Assembly (NCBI RefSeq): GCF_000024945.1
Contig: NC_013520.1
Span: forward strand, 1,016,501-1,080,500
Origin: Veillonella parvula DSM 2008
GTDB lineage: Bacteria; Bacillota; Negativicutes; Veillonellales; Veillonellaceae
Length of the DNA stretch: 64,000 nucleotides
Direction of reading: 5' to 3'
Made by a program: the position numbers and the translations under genes. Position 1 is the stretch's first letter; every line of letters starts with the position of its first letter. The notes under the pieces were generated by a model. That model saw nothing but the letters and a program-made list of their open reading frames with translations, was not told where the DNA came from and did not search any database. This document shows, in pieces, positions 18,357-26,849 of the stretch.

Positions 18357-18800
18357 ATGAGTTTAAAAGATCAATTAAAGGAAGATATGAAAGCAGCTAT
18401 GAAAGCTCGTGAAGAAGGTAAAACAGCGTTATCTGTAATTCGTATGGTCAATAGTGCCATAAAAAATACAGAAATCAATGACAAAATTGAGCTAGATGAT
18501 GCTGACATTTTTGGCATTTTAGCTAAGGAAATGAAAACTCGTCAAGATTCCTTAACAGAATTTGAAAAAGCAGGCCGTGAGGACTTAATTAGTCATGTAA
18601 AAGAAGAAATGGCTGTATTGCAAAAATACTTACCAGAGCAATTGAAAGAAGATGAAATTCGTATAATTGTACAAGAAGCCATTGCTGCATGTGGTGATAA
18701 CGTAAATATGGGTAATGTTATGAAACATGTAATGCCAAAAACAAAAGGGCGTGCAGATGGTAAGATTGTTAATAACATTGTTAAAGAATTACTTGGATAA
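18357..18800 (+). CDS. YqeY/GatB-domain protein
   Basis: A 147 aa helical protein of the YqeY family, related to the tRNA-binding C-terminal domain of GatB. Characteristic segments are LKEDMKAAMKAREEGKTALSVIRM, LQKYLPEQLKEDEI and MKHVMPKTKGRADGKIVNNIVKELL. The function is not established; a role linked to tRNA or aminoacylation is inferred from the domain. AAGGAGGAA precedes the ATG. It follows rpsU, as in most Firmicutes. Confidence 0.93.
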   Translation: MSLKDQLKEDMKAAMKAREEGKTALSVIRMVNSAIKNTEINDKIELDDADIFGILAKEMKTRQDSLTEFEKAGREDLISHVKEEMAVLQKYLPEQLKEDEIRIIVQEAIAACGDNVNMGNVMKHVMPKTKGRADGKIVNNIVKELLG

Positions 18801-18910
18801 TATAAATAGATATCAACGACTATTTTATATATACTAATTGATTTATATTTTATAGTAATAGGTGTGTTAGATGTAACTTTAAGAGCATAATGAAATTCTA
18901 TAGAAAGTTA

Positions 18911-18938
18911 TTGACATATATTTTCAACATATGATAAT
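18911..18938 (+). promoter_or_regulatory. glnA promoter
   Basis: TTGACA at 18911-18916 and GATAAT at 18933-18938 with a 16-bp spacer. The expected transcription start near 18945 gives a leader of about 90 nt, most of which forms the hairpin described next. Confidence 0.8.
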
Positions 18939-18966
18939 ATGAACTCAATAAAATAATTGGTCAACG

Positions 18967-19019
18967 AAGACTCCACTTTAGATATATAGATTTATATATT
19001 TATTTGTTGGAGTCTTTTT
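18967..19019 (+). terminator. leader terminator hairpin upstream of glutamine synthetase
   Basis: AAGACTCCA (18967-18975) pairs with TGGAGTCTT (19008-19016), and TTTTCTTTT runs into the ribosome site AGGAGGAAC. The loop holds a secondary AT palindrome around 18982-18998. Lying between the glnA promoter and start codon, it can act as an attenuator. It could be read through with the help of an antiterminator protein (for example an ANTAR type) or an effector, which the sequence alone does not identify. Confidence 0.7.
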
Positions 19020-19037
19020 CTTTTAGGAGGAACAAAT

Positions 19038-20942
19038 ATGTCGACAACTAACGAATTATTATATTACATTCCAGCGGGTCAATATGGGAAAGAAGGGGTT
19101 CTTGCATTATTAGAACAACATCCTGAAATCAAGTTCGTATCTCTTGTAGGTATTGACTTAGCAGGTAATGATACTGATGAAAAGATTCCTATGTCAGCAT
19201 TCTTCGATGACTACGAATCTTTCTTTGAAGGTCGTGCTGTTCAAACAGATGGTTCCTCTGTAGTACTTACAAATATTGCTACATTAAATAATGCTCGTGT
19301 AGATATGTGGGGCGATCCAAGTGTAAACTGGTTTGTTGATTACAACTACGAAAATATTGATCCTGTTACAGGCTTACCAACTGGTACACTTCGTATTCCT
19401 GCATTCTTGATGCATAACTATCGCTATGTAGATTCTCGTTCTATTTTAAAACGCAGCTGCGACTATGTTCGTGCTGAATTATTGGCTTTGATTAAAGAAC
19501 ATGGCTTACCTGGTATGCCGCATGTGAAAGCTGATGAAGTTGTAGATATCATTTTCACATCTGCAACAGAACTAGAATTCTGGGTAAAAACTCCATCTAG
19601 AACAGTTACAAAAAAAGAATTATCCGTATCCCAAAAATTACAAGAACAATACTGGCAACGTACTCATGGTACAGTTCGCACTGCTTTAGAACAAGCTGTT
19701 GAACGTCTTGATAGATATGGTATGGTTGCTGAAATGGGTCATAAAGAAGTAGGTGGCGTTAAAGCTAAACTTGATGAAGATGGTCATGAAGCAGTTGTAT
19801 TAGAACAATTAGAAATCGACTGGAAATTCTCAAATAATCCATTACAAACAGCAGATAATGAATTACAAGCTCGTATTATTGTTCGTGAAGTATTCCGTGA
19901 AAATGGTCTTGATGTAACATTTAATGCAAAACCAATAATTGGTGTAGCTGGTTCTGGTGAACATACTCATTTTGGTGTTATGGCTAAATTAAAATCTGGT
20001 AAAGTTGTTAACTTATTTAGCCCAGAAGATATGCGAAAAGAATCTGCTAGCTCTTTAGGCATTGGTGCAATTATGGGACTTTTAAAACACTATGAAGCTA
20101 TTAATCCATTCATCAGCTCTACAACAGATTCTTTAAATCGTTTAAAACCTGGGTTTGAAGCGCCAGTATGTATTGTTACATCTTTAGGTACTGATCCATC
20201 TGAACCTAGCCGTAACCGTACAATCCTTTGCGGTTTAATTCGAGATATCGATAATCCTATGGCGACACGTTATGAATTGCGTTCTCCAAATCCTTACACC
20301 AATACATATACTGCTTTAGCATTGATCTTTATTTCTGCATTTGATGGTATGAAATATGCCATTACATCTGGTAAAACACAAGCTCAATTGGAAGCAGAGC
20401 TTTCCAAAGAAGTAGGTGAAACATCTGATTATCTTGCTACAAATCGTGCATACCGTACTGAAAAAGATGTGTTTGATGATTTCACACAAGAAGAACGTAA
20501 TCAAATGTTTGGTGTTGCTCCAGCTACTGTATGGGAAAACATAAAGGGTTACCAAAATAATCCTGAATTAGTAGAAACATTGGCTCAAGGCAATGCATTT
20601 GCTAAAGATTTAATGGACTCCTTTATTGCCTCCATTCTTAAACGTTGGAAACTAGTATTGGCTAATCGCTTAATTCCAAATAATTTGGATACAGTTCGTA
20701 GCATGGTTGCAATTCATACTGATAGCCGAAATAGTGTAGATGATAAACGCTTTGCAGAAGTTAATGACTTACGTTTCTACCTTGCTAAAGATAGTGACGA
20801 TCGTAAATCCTTATTCACTCGTTTAATCGATGCACTTAATGATGGTGAATATGATTTAGCATCCCAATTACAAATCGAAATGAATGATAAAATGGAAGAA
20901 TTAGAAACTAAGTACGCTAATTACGCTAAAAATATTTTCTAA
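19038..20942 (+). CDS. glutamine synthetase, long divergent form
   Basis: Catalytic-domain glutamine synthetase, making glutamine from glutamate, ammonia and ATP. It is 634 aa, longer than GSI (about 450) and shorter than GSIII (about 700). Visible active-site elements: TSATELEFWV (metal Glu pair), EMGHKEVGG, KPIIGVAGSGEHTHFG (ATP/glutamate loop), SEPSRNRTILCG and ATRYELRSPNPYTNTYTALAL. The C-terminal 150 residues are helical and charged, outside the GSI fold. Its adenylylation or feedback regulation cannot be read from sequence. It is monocistronic: own promoter, leader hairpin and terminator. Confidence 0.88.
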   Translation: MSTTNELLYYIPAGQYGKEGVLALLEQHPEIKFVSLVGIDLAGNDTDEKIPMSAFFDDYESFFEGRAVQTDGSSVVLTNIATLNNARVDMWGDPSVNWFVDYNYENIDPVTGLPTGTLRIPAFLMHNYRYVDSRSILKRSCDYVRAELLALIKEHGLPGMPHVKADEVVDIIFTSATELEFWVKTPSRTVTKKELSVSQKLQEQYWQRTHGTVRTALEQAVERLDRYGMVAEMGHKEVGGVKAKLDEDGHEAVVLEQLEIDWKFSNNPLQTADNELQARIIVREVFRENGLDVTFNAKPIIGVAGSGEHTHFGVMAKLKSGKVVNLFSPEDMRKESASSLGIGAIMGLLKHYEAINPFISSTTDSLNRLKPGFEAPVCIVTSLGTDPSEPSRNRTILCGLIRDIDNPMATRYELRSPNPYTNTYTALALIFISAFDGMKYAITSGKTQAQLEAELSKEVGETSDYLATNRAYRTEKDVFDDFTQEERNQMFGVAPATVWENIKGYQNNPELVETLAQGNAFAKDLMDSFIASILKRWKLVLANRLIPNNLDTVRSMVAIHTDSRNSVDDKRFAEVNDLRFYLAKDSDDRKSLFTRLIDALNDGEYDLASQLQIEMNDKMEELETKYANYAKNIF

Positions 20943-20966
20943 GATGCTAGTTGATAGTGTTAAAAT

Positions 20967-21000
20967 AAAAGAGACTCTACTGATGTGTAGAGTCTCTTTT
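20967..21000. terminator. bidirectional terminator between glnA and psiE-like gene
   Basis: AAAAGAGACTCTAC pairs perfectly with GTAGAGTCTCTTTT around TGATGT; A and T tracts flank both sides. It serves the convergent glutamine synthetase and psiE-like genes. Confidence 0.93.
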
Positions 21001-21006
21001 ATGCTA

Positions 21007-21402
21007 TTACGATTTGTTATTAAGAAATTTTTCTACCAGTACTAGGCAACAAACTAGAACTAAAATAGAAATAGACCATAATAACATGTCCAAAGCTGAT
21101 TCATGATCGATAATTAGTAAACGAACAATGGCGGTAATGCCAATATATAAGAAGAAATCGAGAGGAAAATGGAAGTTATTCTTAAAGTACTTAATTATGA
21201 GTGCAATAAATTCAAAGTAGAGAAAGAAGGTAATTATCTCTTCAATCAATAATGAATAAGTACTATAGCCTTGAATATTGGCCCATGCAATAAAACCAAA
21301 GTTTACTAAACTATTGATTAAAGCAATGCATAAACCAATGCCAACACCAATAAGTGCAATATTTTTAATGGTTAAAATAAGCTGAGAAATACGAATCCAC
21401 AT
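21007..21402 (-). CDS. PsiE-like small membrane protein
   Basis: A 131 aa integral membrane protein with four predicted hydrophobic segments (about residues 12-36, 52-68, 83-97 and 105-124). The segment FFLYFEFIALIIKYFKNNFHFPLDFFLYIGITAIVRLLIIDHES matches the conserved core of the PsiE (phosphate-starvation-inducible) family. The biochemical role of the family is unknown. It converges on glnA and is transcribed away from the upstream tpx gene, with a terminator between. Confidence 0.8.
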   Translation of the reverse strand: MWIRISQLILTIKNIALIGVGIGLCIALINSLVNFGFIAWANIQGYSTYSLLIEEIITFFLYFEFIALIIKYFKNNFHFPLDFFLYIGITAIVRLLIIDHESALDMLLWSISILVLVCCLVLVEKFLNNKS

Positions 21403-21443
21403 ACATACTCCAAATAAAATAATAATTTACAATAGGACATATA

Positions 21444-21471
21444 AAAAGACCGTACACCGTACGGTCTTTTT
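21444..21471 (-). terminator. terminator after tpx
   Basis: AAAAAGACCGTAC-acc-GTACGGTCTTTTT, a compact perfect stem with tracts on both sides, lies downstream of tpx on the minus strand and upstream of the psiE-like gene. Confidence 0.9.
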
Positions 21472-21505
21472 ATCTCTATATTAAGCTATTAGCAAAATCT
21501 TAAGA

Positions 21506-22021
21506 TTAGATATCAGCCTTAATAGCTTCTAATGCAGCATCAAAGTTAACTGCTTGAGTTACTTCTGGTACATATTCAACATAAGTTACTTTGTTATCTT
21601 TGTTGATTACTACAACGCCACGAGTTAAAAGACGAAGCTCTTCAATCAAGAAACCGTAGTTTTCACCGAAGGAAGCATCTTTGTGGTCAGACAAAGTAAT
21701 AACTTTATCTACGCCCGCAGCACCACACCAACGTTTTTGAGCAAATGGTAAGTCCATAGAAATTGTCAATACGACTACATCTTCGGAAAGAGCTGTTGCA
21801 TCTTGGTTGAACCAACGAGTTTGAGCATCACAAACACCTGTATCAAGGGAAGGAACAACGGAGATAACTTTTACTTTACCTTCGAAGTCTTTTAAAGTTT
21901 TAGCTTGCAAGTCATTACTCAATACAGTGAAGTCTGGAGCTTGTTGACCTACTTTAATTTCTGGGCCAACTAATGTGATAGGGCCACCTGCAAATGTTAC
22001 TACGCCAGTACGTTTTTCCAT
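21506..22021 (-). CDS. tpx: thiol peroxidase Tpx (atypical 2-Cys peroxiredoxin)
   Basis: Thioredoxin-dependent lipid/hydrogen peroxide reductase of 171 aa. [15 protein letters not shown] contains the peroxidatic Cys (about residue 64). [17 protein letters not shown] contains the resolving Cys (about residue 98), the Tpx-specific arrangement. The GGPITLVG N-terminus is typical. AGGAGGAATAAAAC precedes the ATG. It is probably monocistronic and protects this anaerobe from oxygen exposure. A minus-strand promoter (TTTACT, 17 bp, TATACT) lies at about 22080-22112. Confidence 0.97.
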   Translation of the reverse strand: MEKRTGVVTFAGGPITLVGPEIKVGQQAPDFTVLSNDLQAKTLKDFEGKVKVISVVPSLDTGVCDAQTRWFNQDATALSEDVVVLTISMDLPFAQKRWCGAAGVDKVITLSDHKDASFGENYGFLIEELRLLTRGVVVINKDNKVTYVEYVPEVTQAVNFDAALEAIKADI

Positions 22022-22434
22022 GTTTTATTCCTCCTAAGAGTTTTAATTCTAATTATGTAAGATAAAATTTCTTTATATGCATAGTATAACATTTACATTA
22101 CTATAAGTAAACTAAAAAATTCGATATAGTATTAATTTAGAAAAAACTTTAAGATTGATTACCATTAAAATTTAAAGAGGTCATTTAACTTATATTGTTT
22201 AAATACAACTGCTGCTGTGATAAAAATATTTAATCTAACTGTTATACTTATAGGTGTATTAATGTATTATAAAAAATGTGTATACTATAAAGAGTAAAGT
22301 TAACATAATAAAGTTTGTTGATTTAGCTTTTACAGTATTGATTCAAATTCAATTACAATATAATAATACTAATACTAATGATTATATAGGCAATGATTTT
22401 AATTAGACTTAATAGAATATATTAGAGAGGACCT
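22022..22434. other. divergent tpx / ABC exporter intergenic region
   Basis: 413 bp of AT-rich DNA without a credible gene. It should hold the tpx promoter on the minus strand (-10 TATACT near 22080-22085). On the plus strand a weak candidate is TTGATT at 22338 with TATAAT at 22359-22364 (15-bp spacer). No riboswitch or clear operator was recognised. Confidence 0.45.
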
Positions 22435-24162
22435 ATGAAACCAATAGATTTATTTATGCAGTTTTTCCGGCGTGAAGGCTGGATCTATGCCATTGGCTTA
22501 ACTATGTTGATGGCAATTGATGTGGCTTTTTTATTTGTTCCTCAATTCATTGGCAATGCTATAGATACATTGAGCAATAATAAGGAAGGTTTAGTTACTT
22601 ATATTTATTATTTTATTTTATTATTTATTATTATCACTATTTTGAAAGTTATTTCACGTAGAACCCTATTAGGATCTATTCGTCGCATGGAGTATCTTTT
22701 TCGTGAGATTTTGTGTAGTAAAGCATTACAAGTAAAAACAACATACTATGAGGCTAATGGACCTGGTAAGGTTATGGCGCTCATGACTAACGATGTAACA
22801 TCGTTACGTGTTGCCCTTGGTCTAGGTGTAATGATTGTAGTGGATATTATTTTCTACTCCGTTGTGGGCTCCATAATATTAATTCAAAAGATTAATACTG
22901 TATTAGCTTTTAAAATTATGACACCTGTATTCTTAATTATTGTGGCTATATTTGTACTAGGCAGAAAGCTACGTATTAAACAACGTAGTGCACAAGCTAC
23001 TTATAGCGATTTAACAGAGTTTGGACAAGAGCTATTTCAAGGGATGGATGTTATTCGCGCTTTTAATCGTGAAAGCATTATATCTAATTCTTTTGAAAAA
23101 ATAAATAAACTTAATTATAAGAAGAATATGGATGTTGCACTACTAGATGCAATATTAACACCGTTAACAAGGATTGCACCCTTTATCTGTATCAGTATTA
23201 GTATTTTTATTTGTGGACATTTAGCTGTAGAAGGTAAAATGACTATAGGCGAATTTGTTACAATCAATTCTTTTATAATGTTAATTGTAGGGCCTTTAAT
23301 AGGCTTTGGGGGCCTTATTTCTATTGTACAAAAAGGTCTTGCTTCTTTAGATCGTATCATGGATTTCTTGCATTTGCCCATTGAAACAATAGATGATACC
23401 GATGAGGTATTGCCACTTGAAGATATTCACATCCGATACTTAGATTTTAATTATGAAAACTCTAAAGGCCATGCATTATCTCAAGTGACAACGACAATAC
23501 CGAAAGGTTCTTTTATTGGTTTGGTTGGCAAACCTGGTTCTGGTAAAAGTACATTGTTTAAATTGCTTATTGGATTACAAGAATGTCCGAAACAGTCCAT
23601 TTATTTTGGTAATCAAGATTTAGCTGCTGTTTCTTTATCAAAACTTAGAAACTCAATTGCTTATGTGCCAACACAATCTTACCTTTTAAGTACGACCATT
23701 GCAGATAATATTAAATTTGGTAAAATTTTACCTATGCATGAAACTGTAGAGGTTGCGGCACAAAAGGCAGACTTATATAGAGATTTAGGCGATTTGTTAA
23801 ATGATGATTTACATGAGCTCGCTGAAGAAGGTCATGATTTATCAGGTGGACAAAAGCAGCGAATCAATATGGCTCGCGGCTTTTATAAAAATGCACCATA
23901 TTTATTGCTAGATGATTGTTTTTCTGCTTTAGATGCAGTAACAGTTACAACTATTTTAAATACATTACATAATGTAAAAGAACAAACAATTTTATGTATT
24001 TCACAGCGATTAGAGGTTGTAGAGAAAGCAGATAAAATTCTAGTATTCGATGAGGGGCGTATCGTAGAAGAAGGTACTCATAAAGAATTATTAGCTAACA
24101 ATGGTTTATACCGCACCTTATATGAAGCGCAGAAAGGAGAGGCCCATCATGAAGAAGCGTAA
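22435..24162 (+). CDS. ABC exporter half-transporter, degenerate-site subunit
   Basis: A 575 aa membrane ABC half-transporter: six transmembrane helices (about residues 15-300) then a nucleotide-binding domain. Walker A is GKPGSGKST and the signature LSGGQ is intact. The residue after the Walker B Asp is Asp instead of catalytic Glu (LLLDDCFSALD), and the H-loop His is Gln (SQRLEVV). This is the pattern of the degenerate-site subunit of heterodimeric exporters such as BmrC or YheI. Substrate unknown, most likely drugs or lipids. It overlaps the partner gene by 14 bp. Confidence 0.9.
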   Translation: MKPIDLFMQFFRREGWIYAIGLTMLMAIDVAFLFVPQFIGNAIDTLSNNKEGLVTYIYYFILLFIIITILKVISRRTLLGSIRRMEYLFREILCSKALQVKTTYYEANGPGKVMALMTNDVTSLRVALGLGVMIVVDIIFYSVVGSIILIQKINTVLAFKIMTPVFLIIVAIFVLGRKLRIKQRSAQATYSDLTEFGQELFQGMDVIRAFNRESIISNSFEKINKLNYKKNMDVALLDAILTPLTRIAPFICISISIFICGHLAVEGKMTIGEFVTINSFIMLIVGPLIGFGGLISIVQKGLASLDRIMDFLHLPIETIDDTDEVLPLEDIHIRYLDFNYENSKGHALSQVTTTIPKGSFIGLVGKPGSGKSTLFKLLIGLQECPKQSIYFGNQDLAAVSLSKLRNSIAYVPTQSYLLSTTIADNIKFGKILPMHETVEVAAQKADLYRDLGDLLNDDLHELAEEGHDLSGGQKQRINMARGFYKNAPYLLLDDCFSALDAVTVTTILNTLHNVKEQTILCISQRLEVVEKADKILVFDEGRIVEEGTHKELLANNGLYRTLYEAQKGEAHHEEA

Positions 24163-25894
24163 TCTAAGAAATGACTGGGCTCTATTTTCCTATATAACTG
24201 CCTACATCAAGCCTTATTTAGGTATTCTATTATTAGCAACGGTTGCGCTAGCAGGAAATTTAGTATTATTACTTTTACGACCGTATATAACAAAGCAAGT
24301 CATCGATCTTGGCTTTGCCACTAATGATATCGCTGTTATTGAATACTATGCTCTAATGTATGGACTTACTATAATTGGTAGTGTTTTATTTATTTTTGTA
24401 GAGAATTACTTTTTAAAAAGTTTTGGTCAAAAAATAATTTATAATATTCGTAGTATTGTCTTTAAAAAGATTCTTAATAAACCACATGATGAATTCTATA
24501 AGTTGCCAATCGGTAATTGGGTAACTCGCATCACTAATGATGTAGAGTCATTACGTACATTATATACAGATGTAATTTTGAATTTAGCTAGTAGCGGTTT
24601 GATGATTATTGGTATATTAGGATTTATGTATGCTATTAATGTACCCCTAGCTATTATCATGACAATTTTATTACCTATAATGGGTGGAATTATTTGGGTG
24701 TTTCAAAAGTTTTCCCGTAAAGCATTTCGTCAGGTAAGACGCTCTGTAGCTGCATCTAATGCGAGTATCAAGGAACTGTTAAATTATATTGTAATCGTAA
24801 AATCCTATGGTGGCGAAAAAGCCATTGAGGAACGTTATAATACTGTTAATAAAGGTTTCTTAGAAGCAGGTCTTTTTGAAGTTATTACGTTTTCTATTTT
24901 TAGACCACTCGTAGATGGTCTATTCTTTGTTGCGTTAATTGTTATTTTTACAACTACGAATTTAATAGACTCTGTAGCTGACGCTGGTACAGTATTTGCC
25001 TTTATCCAATATATGGACCGATTTTTCCAACCATTAAAGGAAATTGCAGATAAATATAACTCACTACAAAGTGCACTAGCTGGTGCTGAAAGATTAGTTC
25101 CCTTATTAGAGGAAGAAGAGCGTCAGATGGCTGATGAAGTTCCTGATGAATTTAAACATATAGAGACCATTGAATTTGAGCATGTGTGGTTTTCCTATAA
25201 TAATAACGATATTTATGCGCTAGAAGACTTTACATTAAATATTAAGGCTGGAGAATTCATAGGGATTGTAGGTCCCTCTGGTAGTGGTAAATCAACACTT
25301 TTATCATTGTTGATGGGAGTCTACAAACCAACAAGAGGGGCAATCTATATTAACGGTATAAATATTGCTAAATATGACAGTTCTGTACTTCGTCATTTAA
25401 TGGGGTATGTTTTTCAGCAAGCTTATCTATTTAAGGGCTCCATTAGAGATAACTTAACACTTTTTGATACATCAATATCCAATGAGGAAATTGTCAATGC
25501 AGCAAAACAAGTTAATTTGGATGCTATGATTGAACAACTTCCGGAAGGGTATGATACACCGGTTGGTTATTTAGGCTCCTTATTATCTGATGGACAAAAA
25601 CAATTATTGGCTTTTGGCCGTACCTTGATTAAAAAAACACCTATTCTATTGCTAGATGAAGCAACGGCTAATATCGATAGTCATACGGAGAAACAAATTC
25701 AAGCAAGTATTGAAAGTATTCGAGGTAGTAAAACAATCGTAAGTATTGCTCATCGTCTTTCAACAGTGGAAGATGCCAATAAAATAGTGTATATGGAATA
25801 TGGTAAAATAATAGAAAAAGGATCTTTTGATGAACTCATTAACTTAAAAGGGGCCTTTTATAATCTATGGAATAATCAACACAGTGGGAGTTAG
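24149..25894 (+). CDS. ABC exporter half-transporter, catalytic-site subunit
   Basis: Partner half-transporter of 581 aa with six membrane helices and an NBD. Walker A GPSGSGKST, Walker B LLLDEATANID with catalytic Glu, and H-loop AHRLSTV are canonical. The signature is altered to LSDGQ, so it complements the upstream subunit: one consensus and one degenerate ATP site in the heterodimer. The start at 24149 is chosen because GAAAGGAGA lies 8 nt upstream; an in-frame ATG at 24101 inside the upstream gene lacks such a site. Confidence 0.92.
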   Translation: MKKRNLRNDWALFSYITAYIKPYLGILLLATVALAGNLVLLLLRPYITKQVIDLGFATNDIAVIEYYALMYGLTIIGSVLFIFVENYFLKSFGQKIIYNIRSIVFKKILNKPHDEFYKLPIGNWVTRITNDVESLRTLYTDVILNLASSGLMIIGILGFMYAINVPLAIIMTILLPIMGGIIWVFQKFSRKAFRQVRRSVAASNASIKELLNYIVIVKSYGGEKAIEERYNTVNKGFLEAGLFEVITFSIFRPLVDGLFFVALIVIFTTTNLIDSVADAGTVFAFIQYMDRFFQPLKEIADKYNSLQSALAGAERLVPLLEEEERQMADEVPDEFKHIETIEFEHVWFSYNNNDIYALEDFTLNIKAGEFIGIVGPSGSGKSTLLSLLMGVYKPTRGAIYINGINIAKYDSSVLRHLMGYVFQQAYLFKGSIRDNLTLFDTSISNEEIVNAAKQVNLDAMIEQLPEGYDTPVGYLGSLLSDGQKQLLAFGRTLIKKTPILLLDEATANIDSHTEKQIQASIESIRGSKTIVSIAHRLSTVEDANKIVYMEYGKIIEKGSFDELINLKGAFYNLWNNQHSGS

Positions 25895-25895
25895 T

Positions 25896-26690
25896 ATGGA
25901 ATTTATCCAATCTAAAGATAATAAAACGATTAAGCGAATTATCTCATTAAGGCAACGTAAAAATCGCCAAAAAAATGGAGAGTACATCGTTGAAGGCATT
26001 CGCTCTATTCGAGATATTGCAGCTATGGGTGCAGTAAAAACAATCGTTATACGTGAATCTAAAGCGCAAGATAAAAATATATTAGATTTATTAGACTTAG
26101 ATACTGTTCAATCTGTACCTAAATATATCGCACAAGATCCAGTGTTTGATAAAGTAGATAATACCGTAAATGGACAAGGTGTAGTTGCTATTGTATCAAA
26201 GCCTACATATGATATTGAATCAATTTCTATTGTGGATGGTTTATATATTACATTAGATGGTGTTCAAGATCCCGGCAATCTAGGTACCATTATTCGTACT
26301 GCTGTTGCAGCAGGTGTTAAAGGGATATTTTTGATGAAAGGAACTGTGGACCCTTTTAATGACAAGACAGTCCGCAGTACCATGAGCGCCTTACATAAAA
26401 TACCTTTATATGAAGACATTACGTTAACTCTGTTACATGATATGGTAACCGAGTCTAATATGACTAGCTATGTAACAGCTTTAGAACATTCCAATCCTTA
26501 TCATACTGTACGTTATGCTAAGCGAACTATGCTAGTATTAGGAAACGAAGGGAATGGCGTAACACCAGAGGTTATGAATCTATGTACAAATCGTATTATG
26601 ATTCCTATGTATGGTGATATGGAATCCTTAAATGTAAGCGTAGCTGCTGCATTATGTATGTATAAAGTACAAGAACAATTAATGTCTTAG
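25896..26690 (+). CDS. SpoU/TrmH-family RNA 2'-O-methyltransferase
   Basis: RNA ribose methyltransferase of 264 aa. The N-terminal substrate-binding domain (SLRQRKNRQKNGEYIVEGIRSIRDI) is followed by the SPOUT knot: LDGVQDPGNLGTIIRTA, VLGNEGNGV and PMYGDMESLNVSVAAALCMY. These are SpoU motifs 1-3. The substrate, rRNA or tRNA, cannot be assigned. ATG at 25896 is favoured over GTG at 25884, which overlaps the preceding ABC gene and sits within the GTGGGAG ribosome site. Confidence 0.92.
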   Translation: MEFIQSKDNKTIKRIISLRQRKNRQKNGEYIVEGIRSIRDIAAMGAVKTIVIRESKAQDKNILDLLDLDTVQSVPKYIAQDPVFDKVDNTVNGQGVVAIVSKPTYDIESISIVDGLYITLDGVQDPGNLGTIIRTAVAAGVKGIFLMKGTVDPFNDKTVRSTMSALHKIPLYEDITLTLLHDMVTESNMTSYVTALEHSNPYHTVRYAKRTMLVLGNEGNGVTPEVMNLCTNRIMIPMYGDMESLNVSVAAALCMYKVQEQLMS

Positions 26691-26719
26691 TATATATGAT
26701 AAAAATTTATGACCTTATA

Positions 26720-26755
26720 AAAAGTCCTCTACTAGTATACAAGTAGAGGGCTTTT
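26720..26755 (+). terminator. intrinsic terminator after the SpoU-type gene
   Basis: AAAAG-t-CCTCTACT pairs with AGTAGAGG-g-CTTTT around AGTATACA, with T-rich sequence following. It isolates the ABC/SpoU operon from the chbG-like operon. Confidence 0.9.
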
Positions 26756-26758
26756 GTA

Positions 26759-26788
26759 TTGATTTTTTAGTTGTGTATTTGGTACAAT
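26759..26788 (+). promoter_or_regulatory. promoter of the chbG-like operon
   Basis: TTGATT at 26759-26764 and TACAAT at 26783-26788 with an 18-bp spacer. The predicted start near 26795 makes a leader of about 55 nt containing the overlapping hairpins listed next. Confidence 0.6.
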
Positions 26789-26798
26789 AACATATATC

Positions 26799-26830
26799 CT
26801 TTGTGGGAGAACAAAGTTCTCCCTTTTTTT
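26799..26830 (+). promoter_or_regulatory. compact leader attenuator with two exclusive hairpins
   Basis: Terminator form: GGGAGAAC-AAA-GTTCTCCC (26805-26823) followed by seven T residues, ending one base before an ATG and just ahead of the AAAAGGA ribosome site. Alternative form: CTTTGT-GGGAGA-ACAAAG (26799-26816), which uses the same GGGAGA and AC bases, so both cannot form together. The CTTTGT-n6-ACAAAG palindrome could equally be a protein operator near the transcription start. The signal sensed is unknown. Confidence 0.6.
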
Positions 26831-26849
26831 CATGAAAAGGAAGATAACT

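Noticed and set aside
22080-22112. PerR-box-like sequence near the tpx promoter
   Set aside because: Only about 10 of 14 positions fit the TTATAAT-n-ATTATAA pattern in very AT-rich DNA, so a chance match is likely.
22366-22379. aatactaatactaatg direct repeat as a possible iteron or CRISPR remnant
   Set aside because: Only two imperfect units in AT-rich sequence; no array or associated genes.
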